Assembly (NCBI GenBank): GCA_021323655.1
Contig: JAJPKO010000010.1
Location: 372,001 to 436,000 of the forward strand
Direction: 5' to 3'
DNA: 64,000 nucleotides
Source of the DNA: Acidobacteriaceae bacterium
Lineage (GTDB): Bacteria; Acidobacteriota; Terriglobia; Terriglobales; Acidobacteriaceae
Shown one piece after another: positions 36,233-44,985 of the stretch; the stretch's first letter is position 1; each line of letters begins with the position of its first letter. The notes below the pieces were generated by a model, which worked only from the letters and a program-made list of their open reading frames with translations, made no database searches and had not been told where the DNA came from. The position numbers were made by a program, and so were the translations under genes.

Positions 36233-37225
36233 ATGCAAACGGTCCGGAGAGCATTTCTGCTGTCATTGGCCATCGCACTGCTTTCACTCGCAGGGTGTCA
36301 GCGCCATTCTACTTCTGAGAAGTACTACCTTGTTTCCAACAATCTGAAGCTTGCTTACTGGCAAACCGCCGCCGCGGGGTTCAACAAGGCCGCCGCTGAA
36401 TACCACGTAAAGGCATTCGTTGTAGGGCCGGACACTTATGATCCGCAGGCAGAGCTGGCTGACCTGCAGAATGCAATTGCTCAAAAACCGGCTGGCATTC
36501 TTATTTCCGTCGCAGACGCGGCCAGCTTTACACCTGCCATCAATTCAGCCATAGACGCGGGTATTCCCATCATCACTATGGATTCGGACGCGCCGCACAG
36601 CCATCGTCTCTTCTTTATTGGGACCAATAACCTGGAGGCGGGCCATCTGGGCGGGCAGCGCGTGATGGGCAGGCTCCCAGGCGGCAAGGGCAACGTTGTG
36701 TTCTTTACGATGCCCGGCCAGCCCAATCTTGATGATCGCTTCAAGGGCTATCAGGACGTCTTCAGCGACCATCCTGGAATCCGTACGGTGGAGGTTGTGG
36801 ACATCAAGGGCCAGCCCACAGCGGCTTTTGATAAGACGCAGCAGTATCTGACAAAGACCGGGGTGGACAAAATCGACGCGTTCATCTGCCTTGAAGCATC
36901 CGCCGGCAAGGAGGTGGGCGCGGTGCTCAGGAACCACAACGTGAAAGACCGCCTGATTGTTGCGATGGATGTGGATCCGGGCACCCTCAGCCTGATCAAG
37001 AACGGCGTGATTAACGCGACGATTGCGCAGAAACCTTACACGATGGGCTACATTGGACTGCGGTCGCTCGATGAAATCTTCCACAGCGGTCTGAAGAGCT
37101 TCAGCAGCGACTATAGTGTGGATGTTTTCTCGCCATTTCCGGTGTTCGTGGATACAGGGACAGCAGTAGTGGACAACGTGAACGTGGACTTGTATCTGGA
37201 TTCGGCGGCGCAGATGAAGAAATGA
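36233..37225 (+). CDS. Sugar-binding lipoprotein of an ABC-type system (RbsB/Peripla_BP_4 family), orphan
   Basis: This 330-residue lipoprotein has a signal peptide with lipobox LAGC (Cys near residue 22) and a type-I periplasmic binding fold: YLVSNNLKLAYWQTAAAGFNKAA, ADLQNAIAQKPAGILIS, GTNNLEAGHLGGQRV, DRFKGYQDVF and VAMDVDPGTLSLI. Members bind sugars such as ribose, xylose or galactose. GAGGTC upstream of the ATG is a fair ribosome site. No permease or ATPase gene is near, so it may serve a distant transporter or act as a sensor. Confidence 0.88.
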   Translation: MQTVRRAFLLSLAIALLSLAGCQRHSTSEKYYLVSNNLKLAYWQTAAAGFNKAAAEYHVKAFVVGPDTYDPQAELADLQNAIAQKPAGILISVADAASFTPAINSAIDAGIPIITMDSDAPHSHRLFFIGTNNLEAGHLGGQRVMGRLPGGKGNVVFFTMPGQPNLDDRFKGYQDVFSDHPGIRTVEVVDIKGQPTAAFDKTQQYLTKTGVDKIDAFICLEASAGKEVGAVLRNHNVKDRLIVAMDVDPGTLSLIKNGVINATIAQKPYTMGYIGLRSLDEIFHSGLKSFSSDYSVDVFSPFPVFVDTGTAVVDNVNVDLYLDSAAQMKK

Positions 37226-37253
37226 GCGCCTTGAATTCTGAAGAGCGGATGGA

Positions 37254-37315
37254 AGAATCTCAGGTGCCCGGGCCGGGCAAGGATTCTACGTCGTCGCGCT
37301 CCTCAGAATGACGGC
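37254..37315. repeat. Palindromic intergenic repeat between convergent genes
   Basis: TGCCCGG (37265-37271) and CCGGGCA (37273-37279) pair around one G, flanked by AGAATC (37254-37259) and GATTCT (37282-37287). The following CGTCGTCGCGCTCCTCAGAA tail resembles a sequence I recall as common between genes in Acidobacteriaceae genomes. It lies between the binding-protein gene and receptor 3, where it could also terminate transcripts from both sides. Confidence 0.5.
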
Positions 37316-37339
37316 CGTTCGTTTAGCTCCTACACCTCG

Positions 37340-40300
37340 CTAAAAGTCATAGCGCAGTGAGAACTGCTGCTTCCTCGACTGCACCAGGGTTGAGCTGTAG
37401 ATGCCGAACCCTGCGCCGCTGGTTACCTGAATATTCAGGCCGCCACGGCTGCTGATGGGGCTTGTATCGAAGCGCACTGAGTTCGAGACATTGAACACTT
37501 CCCAGGCGAAGCGCAGTGTTTGCTCACGGAAGGTCTTCCACGTCTTGGCCAGACTGGCATCGGGTTCAAAGTAGCCATCGCCGCGAAATACGTTGCGGCT
37601 GCCCTGCTCGCCGGGGTAGGGATAGCGCAGCGGAGAACCGGTTGCGATGCCGTTGTTCAGCGCGTCCGGATCGGCAAAAACCTCGGGCAGCCCATTCACA
37701 AGATGCTTGTGGATCTTGATGGGGCCGGTAACCACGGCAAACGCGTTCTGCTGATAGTTGGTGGCATAGCTCAGCGGAGGAAGGATGCTGAAGGGCAGCC
37801 CGCTGGACCAGCGAAGGATGCCGGAAAGTGTCCAGCCGCCGATCACCGCATCCACTGCGCGATTGACGCCTGTGGCGAACTGCCTGCCATTGCCGAAGGG
37901 AAGCGGGTAGATGAAGTTTCCAGTCAGCAGATGGCGTACGTCAAAGTCGGAAACGGCGCGAAGTCCTTTGGGATTGAAGCTGTTGGTGATGTAGCTGAAG
38001 CTTCCACCCGAGGAGGTGAACTCGCTGGCCCGCTCCGTGTCCGAACCCATGTCAATGGACTTGGCCAGAGCATAGCTGGCGTCAAAGGAGAGTCCGGAAC
38101 TGCTTGTCTTTCGCAGCGTGAGCTGCAAGGCATGATAGTCACTATTGCCGATGGAGGACCAGGCAAAGAGCGATGAGAACTGACGCTGATAAAAGCGTGT
38201 CGTCACGTTTCCGTTTGCGTCCTGATAAGGCCCACACCCCAGATTGCTGGCGCAGAATGCATCGAGATTGGCAAGCGCCAGCGAATCATTTCCTGAAAGC
38301 GCGAGCGGCTGATACTGGTTCGTGTAGATGTTCTGGGTGGCGCTCATGCCATTGGTTGCCAGCCACGGGAACATGTCTTCCCAGTAGGGGATGGGAGCGA
38401 CGTTTGTCTGGCCCGCATAGGTGGCCTTGGCAAGCAGAGTGCCTGCCTGGAAGTAGTCCATTCCGGACTTCGGGTCTACGAGGTCGAGCGGCTCGGCCAG
38501 ATCGAGCTGTTGCAGCAGGTGCCGTCCAAAAGTGCCGATGTAATTGGCTTCGAGCGAGAGCCCGTGAGGCAGCTCTCTCTGGACAGAGAAATCGGCAGTG
38601 ACGGCATACGGTGTTTTGATTTTGTTGTCCACTCCCCAGGTAATGGCCATGCCTGTGTTTACGTTATTCGGCGGAGTGTACGGGTACTGAATGACGGATG
38701 GAATCGTCACACCTTGCAGCGGAGGAATGGAAGTGAGGCTGGTATAGCGTGGCGTATTGTCTATGCTGTATTGGCCCGCCGGATTGCTGATCTGGGTCTG
38801 CAATCCAAAAGAGCCGTATTGCGCAAAAGTGTCCACGATCCCCTGTCCGAAGTGATCAAAGAACATGCCTCCGCCAACGCGGATGGAAGTCTTGTTGTCC
38901 GGCGCGTACACCATAGATAGACGTGGCGCAATGTTTTTCCAGGACATGTTCCAGTAAGAGGCCCTGCCATTTGCTTTTCCGGAAGGCGCAAAAGACAAAT
39001 CAGGCTGATCCGTGGCACCGCGAAGCATCTGTGTATAGCGGTTCACGAACCACTGATGCGTGTCCACAGTAGGCTGTACCTGCTGGCCGTTTATCTCATA
39101 GGGCGGTTGGAGAAATACCTGCCGGATGCCGAAGGTAAAGGTCACGTTCGGCTGCGGCTTCCACTGGTCCTGAATGTAATACTCAAGCTCGTTGGAGTGG
39201 TACTGGAGGCTGATGGGAACTCCTTCAGCGATGGTGGTGCCGCTCTGCCCTCCTTTGGCGACCCGGAAGTTGTACTGCCCCTGAATGAAGGGGATCAGCC
39301 CGGTGAGAAGACCGATCTCCTCGTCATAGGTGGTCTGGCCGCCGGAGTCTACGGCAGGGTAGCCAAATGCCGCGGGATCGAGGCTGCCTCCTGTGCCGGA
39401 AATGGACCCGCCGGTGTTCAGCCACTGGATGTTCATGCTGGCGAACCCATAGGAGTTGCTGTTGGTCTGCGAGTAGTTGGTTACGCCGCGCCAGTTGATT
39501 CCGAAGGAAAGAGTATGATTTCCATGCGTCCAGCTTGCGTTATCAATGACGTTATGCACCGGCACATGGAGAATCGTTGTGCAGCTCTCCGCTGTAGGGG
39601 AGGAAACGGTACGCAGGGTCTGCACGTAGGAGCCGCAATCGAGCCCGGCCTGGCTGTTGCCCTGCCGTGTGTAACCATAGCGCAGGTCGTTTACCAGCGT
39701 GTTGGAGATGGTCCAGGTGTGCCCGACTGCCAGGCCCTTTGTATTGTCGCGAATGGTATGGGATGGAGGCTGCCCCGGAAACTGCTGCGTATCGGCCGTT
39801 GTATCGTCCTGCAGGTTGCCACGGAAGAACAACTGCTGGCGCGATGTGGGTGCCCAGTCCAGGCGGACGATGGTTGTGTTCAGGTTGGTGGGGTTCGGAG
39901 ATGAAAAGCTGAATGAGCCGAGGTTGAGGCCATCGCCTAACGCCGCGCCATTGGCGGTTGGATAGCTTTGCAGGAGTTGCAGTACATTCGGGTCCACGCC
40001 GGGTCCCCACGGGCAGGTGCCATTTGCTGAGCAGTTCGGGTCCATTACGGCGATCTGCGCCCGGTTCAGCGTCACATTGTTTCCGTTGCTGGGGTAAATG
40101 ATGTTGCCCTGCTTCAGAGTGGCGGTCGGAGTCTCCTGCGTAATCTGCGAGTTCTCGCGGATGCGCGAGGCCTCGTAGTTGCCGAAGAAGAAGAGTTTCT
40201 GCTTGAGGATGGGGCCGCCCAGGTCGAACCCGTAGGTGTTGCGAATATAGCTGCCGGGCTTGTTTGGCAGTCCGCTGGCAAGCTGGGCCTGTTTGTTGAA

Positions 40301-41119
40301 CCAGTCATTGGCCGCTGTCGCTGTGTTGCGGTTGTACTCGTACACTCCGCCATGGAACTGGTCAGTGCCGCGTTTGGTGACCATGTTGATCTGCGCACCG
40401 GCGGCACGGCCCTGGTCAGAGTTGGCCATGGCTGTGGTTACGCGAAACTCATCTACTGAATCGAGTGTCTCGCGCAAAATGCCGTTGAAGGCATAGCCCA
40501 TCTTCTGGTCGTTGTTGTCCACGCCGTCCATGGTGACGTTGCCTTGGTCGGAGCGAATGCCGTTCACTGTTCCGGTGCGGCTATCGTTCATGTCACTCGG
40601 CCCGCCGGTCAGGTTGCCAAGGTACAAGACCCCCGGCTGAAGGCTGAGCAGGTCGGGAACGTTGCGGTCAATGATCGGCAATGCCTGAATGGTCTGGTTG
40701 TTATACGCATTGCCCAGGCTTGCATCGGATGTGTTCAGCGTCTCAGTTTCAGCAGAGACGTTCACCGTTTGTGAGACCGACTGCACCGTCATCTGGAAAT
40801 CAATGGTGGCAGGCTTGCTGACCAGCAGGTTTCCGGTTTTACTCTGGTCTCCAAATCCGGAAGCGCTGACCCTTACGGTCCACGTACCCGGCGCCAGTTG
40901 CTGGAACTGGTATTCGCCCGAGGCATTGGTGGTGGTGCTGAGTGTCTGTCCAGTATCGCTGCGCGTGAGAGTGACGGTGGCCCCAGCGACGAGAGCGCCG
41001 CCTGGATCGCTCACGGTGCCGCGAAGCGATGTGGTTGCCTGTTGTGCCCTGGCTGCCTGAAAAGAAAAGAAAAACACCGCGAATGCCATGATGGCAGCTG
41101 CGGAAATCTGCCGTTTCAT
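37340..41119 (-). CDS. TonB-dependent receptor, Oar-like (receptor 3)
   Basis: This 1259-residue protein has a signal peptide (IMAFAVFFFSFQAARAQ), a carboxypeptidase-regulatory-like domain (TSLRGTVSDPGGALVAGATV to VRVSASGFGDQSK), a plug with NGIRSDQGNVTMDGVDNNDQ and INMVTKRGTDQFHGGVYEYN, and a long barrel ending FSLRYDF. GGAGG lies six bases before the ATG. The 142-base gap upstream should hold its promoter. The orphan sugar-binding lipoprotein gene faces it from the other strand and could handle the imported compound in the periplasm; this link is only by position. Confidence 0.93.
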   Translation of the reverse strand: MKRQISAAAIMAFAVFFFSFQAARAQQATTSLRGTVSDPGGALVAGATVTLTRSDTGQTLSTTTNASGEYQFQQLAPGTWTVRVSASGFGDQSKTGNLLVSKPATIDFQMTVQSVSQTVNVSAETETLNTSDASLGNAYNNQTIQALPIIDRNVPDLLSLQPGVLYLGNLTGGPSDMNDSRTGTVNGIRSDQGNVTMDGVDNNDQKMGYAFNGILRETLDSVDEFRVTTAMANSDQGRAAGAQINMVTKRGTDQFHGGVYEYNRNTATAANDWFNKQAQLASGLPNKPGSYIRNTYGFDLGGPILKQKLFFFGNYEASRIRENSQITQETPTATLKQGNIIYPSNGNNVTLNRAQIAVMDPNCSANGTCPWGPGVDPNVLQLLQSYPTANGAALGDGLNLGSFSFSSPNPTNLNTTIVRLDWAPTSRQQLFFRGNLQDDTTADTQQFPGQPPSHTIRDNTKGLAVGHTWTISNTLVNDLRYGYTRQGNSQAGLDCGSYVQTLRTVSSPTAESCTTILHVPVHNVIDNASWTHGNHTLSFGINWRGVTNYSQTNSNSYGFASMNIQWLNTGGSISGTGGSLDPAAFGYPAVDSGGQTTYDEEIGLLTGLIPFIQGQYNFRVAKGGQSGTTIAEGVPISLQYHSNELEYYIQDQWKPQPNVTFTFGIRQVFLQPPYEINGQQVQPTVDTHQWFVNRYTQMLRGATDQPDLSFAPSGKANGRASYWNMSWKNIAPRLSMVYAPDNKTSIRVGGGMFFDHFGQGIVDTFAQYGSFGLQTQISNPAGQYSIDNTPRYTSLTSIPPLQGVTIPSVIQYPYTPPNNVNTGMAITWGVDNKIKTPYAVTADFSVQRELPHGLSLEANYIGTFGRHLLQQLDLAEPLDLVDPKSGMDYFQAGTLLAKATYAGQTNVAPIPYWEDMFPWLATNGMSATQNIYTNQYQPLALSGNDSLALANLDAFCASNLGCGPYQDANGNVTTRFYQRQFSSLFAWSSIGNSDYHALQLTLRKTSSSGLSFDASYALAKSIDMGSDTERASEFTSSGGSFSYITNSFNPKGLRAVSDFDVRHLLTGNFIYPLPFGNGRQFATGVNRAVDAVIGGWTLSGILRWSSGLPFSILPPLSYATNYQQNAFAVVTGPIKIHKHLVNGLPEVFADPDALNNGIATGSPLRYPYPGEQGSRNVFRGDGYFEPDASLAKTWKTFREQTLRFAWEVFNVSNSVRFDTSPISSRGGLNIQVTSGAGFGIYSSTLVQSRKQQFSLRYDF

Positions 41120-41261
41120 AACGCCTCCGGAGAAAAGCCCAGTGTCAGAAGACCATTTACTGCCGAATTACTGGTCTCTTTTTGCTTTGCACGAGAGTAT
41201 GCGCTTGAATGGCTGTGGAATCAACAAGAAAACGGCACAATCAAAAAGATTTATAACATGC

Positions 41262-42209
41262 CTATTGGCCTTGGCCTTCCTGCCTTGCAATCTGGTTGAT
41301 GATTCTCTGGACAAACACAGCACGGATGTTGACGTGACGTGCCAGATCGGGCACAAACTCGGTGATGAAGTTGCCGATCGGGTCCGTTGCCAGCGAGACG
41401 CCGTATCGAGAGGAAGCCGCGGCCCATCCCGTTTCGCGATACGGTACGTAAGCATCGTTGATGGCCTCTTCAAAGATCCCACCCACTACGTTAGCGTAGT
41501 TGAACATGCCTTTCCCGGTGTCGCTCTGCGTCCAGACCACCTGATAAATGCAGTGCGCAATGCGCCGTTTGTACGACGCGTTGGGCATGCGGTGGTAATG
41601 CGGATCCTGGTGCGCGATCGAGGGAATTAAAAAAGTGCCGAAGAATTCATTCGTCATGTCCTGCGTAAAGGACACGCCGCTGAGTTTGGCCCATCCCTTC
41701 ACCCCGGGGCCATAGGCCGATTCCGCGTCAGAGGCGATGGAAATGACCGACAGGCCGCCGATGGTCAGCAGATTGAACGGGTCTATCACATCTCTCCCGG
41801 CGAGCACGGCCTTTTCCCGAGGAGTCATGGGGTGCGCCTCGGCTGAATTCAGAAAGCGCTGGAACGGATCGAATGAAGGCCCACAGCTCATTGCCACGGC
41901 TGAGGTCGCCTTCGACTGGCTCTGGGCGCAGGCGGGCTGCTGTGAAGGGAAGGGTGGCCGGGGCGAATACGCCGATTTGGGCGGCGCAGGCGCGCCCGGG
42001 GGAAAACTCTGCCCCTCTGCCGCCGGCGAAACCAGAGTGGCGGACGGAGCGTCAGGCAGGTCTGTCTGCGCGTAGAGCACGTCCGGCGCGCCAAGGTAGA
42101 AGGGCGCGAGGAAGAACGCCATTTTTAAAAAAAAGAAAGAGACCGGACCGGTGTCTTTCCGGCAGAACCACCGCATACTTCCTTTGACGTATAACAGAAC
42201 GATTTTCAT
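41262..42209 (-). CDS. Secreted LPDAP protein A, function unknown
   Basis: This frame of 315 codons encodes an exported protein with the motif TDLPDAPSA just after the signal peptide region (MAFFLAPFYLGAPDVLYAQ), then a Pro-rich stretch and a globular part with DPFNLLTIGGLSVISIASDAESAYGPG split by turns, FFGTFLIPSIAHQDPHYHR, and GMFNYANVVGG. It is paralogous to the next gene upstream. ATG at 42209 follows the neighbour's TGA directly; ATG at 42176 has AAAGGAAG close by and may be the true start. Function is unknown. Confidence 0.75.
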   Translation of the reverse strand: MKIVLLYVKGSMRWFCRKDTGPVSFFFLKMAFFLAPFYLGAPDVLYAQTDLPDAPSATLVSPAAEGQSFPPGAPAPPKSAYSPRPPFPSQQPACAQSQSKATSAVAMSCGPSFDPFQRFLNSAEAHPMTPREKAVLAGRDVIDPFNLLTIGGLSVISIASDAESAYGPGVKGWAKLSGVSFTQDMTNEFFGTFLIPSIAHQDPHYHRMPNASYKRRIAHCIYQVVWTQSDTGKGMFNYANVVGGIFEEAINDAYVPYRETGWAAASSRYGVSLATDPIGNFITEFVPDLARHVNIRAVFVQRIINQIARQEGQGQ

Positions 42210-42914
42210 TCACGGCTGCGCACGATGGCGCTTATGAAAGATTTTTTTTCGCGCGTCCGGCCAGAATTCTGACCACAGGTTCCCGCCTGCCTCTCCCAGC
42301 AGGGACGTGCCCCATGTCTCAAATACAACTAAGGTTTTCACGCTTGCGTCCGGATAGTACGCAAGTGTCAGTGCGGAGGCCATTCCATGCCCCAGTACCA
42401 CGGAGTTGTTGAACCCGCTGCTTCCATTGTCGCGCTGCGTTACAAAGACGCGTGATGCGGCATAAAGACCGCGATGCACAATGCTGCCTTCCCCCTTTCG
42501 GAAGTAGCGCGGGTCTTCGCGCAGCAGTGCAGGCAAAACGCCATCAGAGAACGTGCGCATGCTCAGGTCACGCAGGGCCGCTGCTCCGAGACGCTCTCCG
42601 AATGCTCCCGAGTCGGTGCCGTATTTCGGATGGCCATCGAGGAGCTGGCCCCAGCCCGCAGAAAGAAACGGAGAAAACCAGCCGGAAAGACGCAGCTCTT
42701 CATGGACAGGGAACATCAGCTTGTCTTTTGCATAGAGCGGCGGGATCTTTTCTCCGGGCTCGAGGACGTCTGACCACTTTCTTTTTGCAGTGGCCTGAGG
42801 GGTATTGTTCTGCGGAGCATCTGGCAGGGTTTGCTGCGAACGGCCCGGAGCGGCAGAAAAAAGAAACAGAAAAATGCCTGCGTAGAAGTAGAAAAAGCTC
42901 GATGGCTTGTGCAT
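42210..42914 (-). CDS. Secreted LPDAP protein B, function unknown
   Basis: I place the start at 42914, where KPSSFFYFYAGIFLFLFSAAPGRS forms a signal peptide; the frame is open to 43058 but that part is not protein-like. The mature protein begins QQTLPDAPQN. The block FSDGVLPALLREDPRYFRKG and SSGFNNSVVLGHGMASAL lines up with FFGTFLIPSIAHQDPHYHR and GMFNYANVVGG in the downstream paralogue. The protein is 234 residues. The pair is probably one transcript. Confidence 0.72.
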   Translation of the reverse strand: MHKPSSFFYFYAGIFLFLFSAAPGRSQQTLPDAPQNNTPQATAKRKWSDVLEPGEKIPPLYAKDKLMFPVHEELRLSGWFSPFLSAGWGQLLDGHPKYGTDSGAFGERLGAAALRDLSMRTFSDGVLPALLREDPRYFRKGEGSIVHRGLYAASRVFVTQRDNGSSGFNNSVVLGHGMASALTLAYYPDASVKTLVVFETWGTSLLGEAGGNLWSEFWPDARKKIFHKRHRAQP

Positions 42915-43078
42915 GGAATAAAAGGCAACCTGAGTAGTTGGAAGACTCAATGGTACCTGAGGATGTACCGCGGTCGGACAAAGGTAACACATTTGGCACC
43001 CATGCACCCACAAGTGATTGACCTTGCTCAGGCGCAAACGCACACTGAAGAAGGCCAATCAATAAGGAGCAGCGCGCA

Positions 43079-43276
43079 ATGAAATTGGAAGAATTCGGGC
43101 GCAAGGTGGATGAACGGGTAAACGACTTTGCCCCGCGAGTGGAAGAAGAAGTGAAGAAAATGATCGCGTATCTCAACGATGAGGTTGTCCCGAAGGTCAG
43201 GCAGAACTCGTCGGAGACGATGCGCGCCGCTGCCGTACAACTGCGCAGGCTGGCCGATTTCCTGGAGCGGAGATGA
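43079..43276 (+). CDS. Small helical protein coupled to rlpA-like gene
   Basis: This 65-residue protein is almost wholly amphipathic helix with alternating charges (KLEEFGRKVDERVNDFAPRV). It has AAGGAG about ten bases upstream and shares ATGA with the next gene, so translation is coupled. No signal peptide is seen. I do not recognise a family; length and charge pattern resemble small coiled-coil proteins. Confidence 0.7.
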   Translation: MKLEEFGRKVDERVNDFAPRVEEEVKKMIAYLNDEVVPKVRQNSSETMRAAAVQLRRLADFLERR

Positions 43277-44058
43277 ACTCGACGGACATGAGGCGGAAAT
43301 TTTCTTTGCTTGCACTCGCGGCAATGGCCGCCCTGGCAGGCTGCTCGCATAAACAAAGCGCCGTCTATACGCCTCCGCCGGCTCCGCCCGTGACGGCCCC
43401 CTCTGCTCCTCCGTCCGTTTCTTCGTCCGCTCCCTCTGCGCCGCCTTCGGTGGCAACAAATGTTCCACCGGCGGACAGTAACGTAGACGCGGATTTTGTG
43501 GCCTCGCACAAGCCAATTTATTCAGAAACAGGAACAGCGAGCTGGTACGGCCCTCCGTACCACAATCATCGTGGTGCGAATGGACAGATTTACGATCAGA
43601 ACGCCCTCTCGGCAGCGCACCGCACTCTGCCGATGGGCTCGCTGATTCGCGTGACCAATCTGCGGACCGGACAGTCGGCCATCATGCGCGTGACTGATCG
43701 CGGTCCTTTCGTGCAGGACAGGATCATTGATCTGTCCGTGGCCTCGGCCAAGGCTGTAGGCGTATGGAGGCCCGGCACCGCCGAGGTCCGCGTAGATGTG
43801 TACGCTGCGCCCAAGCCGATTGAAGACGGCGGCCGCTGGTGCGTGCAGATTGGCGCCTTCAGCAAAGAAAAGGAAGCGCTGAAGCTCGAAGAACATCTGG
43901 AACGCAAATATCACACCGCGAATGTCATTGAATTTACCGGACCAACGGGACACTGGGTGCGCATCCGTCCGCTGAATGATGACAAGAAACGCGCCATGGA
44001 GATCGCCAAAGAGGTTCGCCCGGAAGAAGGTGGTGCTTATCTGGTGAGGCTGGATTGA
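43273..44058 (+). CDS. RlpA-like lipoprotein with SPOR domain
   Basis: This 261-residue lipoprotein has lipobox LAGC (Cys near 24), a 60-residue Pro/Ser-rich linker, a double-psi beta-barrel (TASWYGPPYHNHRGANGQIYD, AAHRTLPMGSLIRVTNL, VTDRGPFVQDRIIDLS, about residues 90-175) and a C-terminal SPOR domain (WCVQIGAFSKEKEALKLEEHL). RlpA proteins bind denuded septal peptidoglycan through SPOR and, in Pseudomonas, cleave it. Here GQIYD stands where active RlpA has GE-x-Y/F-D, so catalysis is uncertain. It overlaps the small helical gene by four bases. Confidence 0.88.
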   Translation: MNSTDMRRKFSLLALAAMAALAGCSHKQSAVYTPPPAPPVTAPSAPPSVSSSAPSAPPSVATNVPPADSNVDADFVASHKPIYSETGTASWYGPPYHNHRGANGQIYDQNALSAAHRTLPMGSLIRVTNLRTGQSAIMRVTDRGPFVQDRIIDLSVASAKAVGVWRPGTAEVRVDVYAAPKPIEDGGRWCVQIGAFSKEKEALKLEEHLERKYHTANVIEFTGPTGHWVRIRPLNDDKKRAMEIAKEVRPEEGGAYLVRLD

Positions 44059-44108
44059 CCAGCAGGTTTTCCTGTTCTCCTGCGGCGTGCTAAACTCGCA
44101 CGTTCACC

Positions 44109-44891
44109 ATGAACTACGAAAACATTCTTGTTGAAGTGCGTGGCGCGGTTGCGCAGGTCACCTTGGACCGCCCGAAGGTGCTGAATGCGCTGAATACCGC
44201 TACTCTGCGCGAACTGGATGCAGCGCTTTCTGAGCTTGTGGCCAATCGAGAGGTCCGCGCCATTCTGCTGACAGGCGCGGGGGAAAAGGCCTTTGCCGCC
44301 GGGGCGGACATTCAGGAACTCGCGCAACTCTCCGCAGTCGAAGGACAGCAGCTGGCGCTTCGCGGCCAACGCATCTTTGACCGTATTGAGAATTGCGGCA
44401 AGCCGGTCATCGCGTGTGTCAACGGCTTTGCTCTTGGCGGAGGATGTGAGCTGGCCATGGCCTGCACCTTCCGCATTGCCAGCGAAAATGCGAAGTTTGG
44501 CCAGCCTGAGGTCAAGCTTGGGCTTGTTCCGGGATACGGCGGATCGCAACGTCTTCCCCGCCTGATTGGCAAAGGAGCAGCGCTGAAATTGCTGCTGACT
44601 GGAGAAATGGTTTCGGCATCCGAGGCCTTCCGGCTGGGTCTGGTCGAAGAAGTTGTCCCACCCGGGCAGCTGCTTTCACGCGGTGAGCAGATTGCGCAGG
44701 CGATTGCCGCTGTTGCTCCCCTGGCGGTGGAGAAGTGCATCGAGGCAGTGCATGCCGGATACGATCTTCCTCTGCGTCAGGCCCTGGATTTGGAAGCGGG
44801 CCTGTTTGGATTATGCTGTGCAACCGGAGACAAGGCCGAGGGCACAAAAGCATTCCTGGAGAAGCGTCCCGCAGTCTGGCAAGGGAAATAA
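44109..44891 (+). CDS. Enoyl-CoA hydratase/isomerase family protein (crotonase)
   Basis: This 260-residue protein is a crotonase-fold acyl-CoA enzyme. The oxyanion-hole segments are AFAAGADIQEL (near 62-72) and NGFALGGGCELAMACTFRIA (near 104-123), and the catalytic Glu pair is in GGGCELA and FGQPEVKLGLVPGYGG. This arrangement fits true hydratases that add water to 2-enoyl-CoA in fatty-acid or amino-acid breakdown. No other beta-oxidation gene is next to it. It converges with dnaA; the gap is 94 bases. Confidence 0.92.
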   Translation: MNYENILVEVRGAVAQVTLDRPKVLNALNTATLRELDAALSELVANREVRAILLTGAGEKAFAAGADIQELAQLSAVEGQQLALRGQRIFDRIENCGKPVIACVNGFALGGGCELAMACTFRIASENAKFGQPEVKLGLVPGYGGSQRLPRLIGKGAALKLLLTGEMVSASEAFRLGLVEEVVPPGQLLSRGEQIAQAIAAVAPLAVEKCIEAVHAGYDLPLRQALDLEAGLFGLCCATGDKAEGTKAFLEKRPAVWQGK

Positions 44892-44985
44892 ACTTTGGGC
44901 GTCCCTACGCCCTGAAAGTTGCGGGAACAGTACCTCACACGGGCTTTCGCCAGGTCCCTGGTCGCATCCCCGCTTCTCAGAATGC

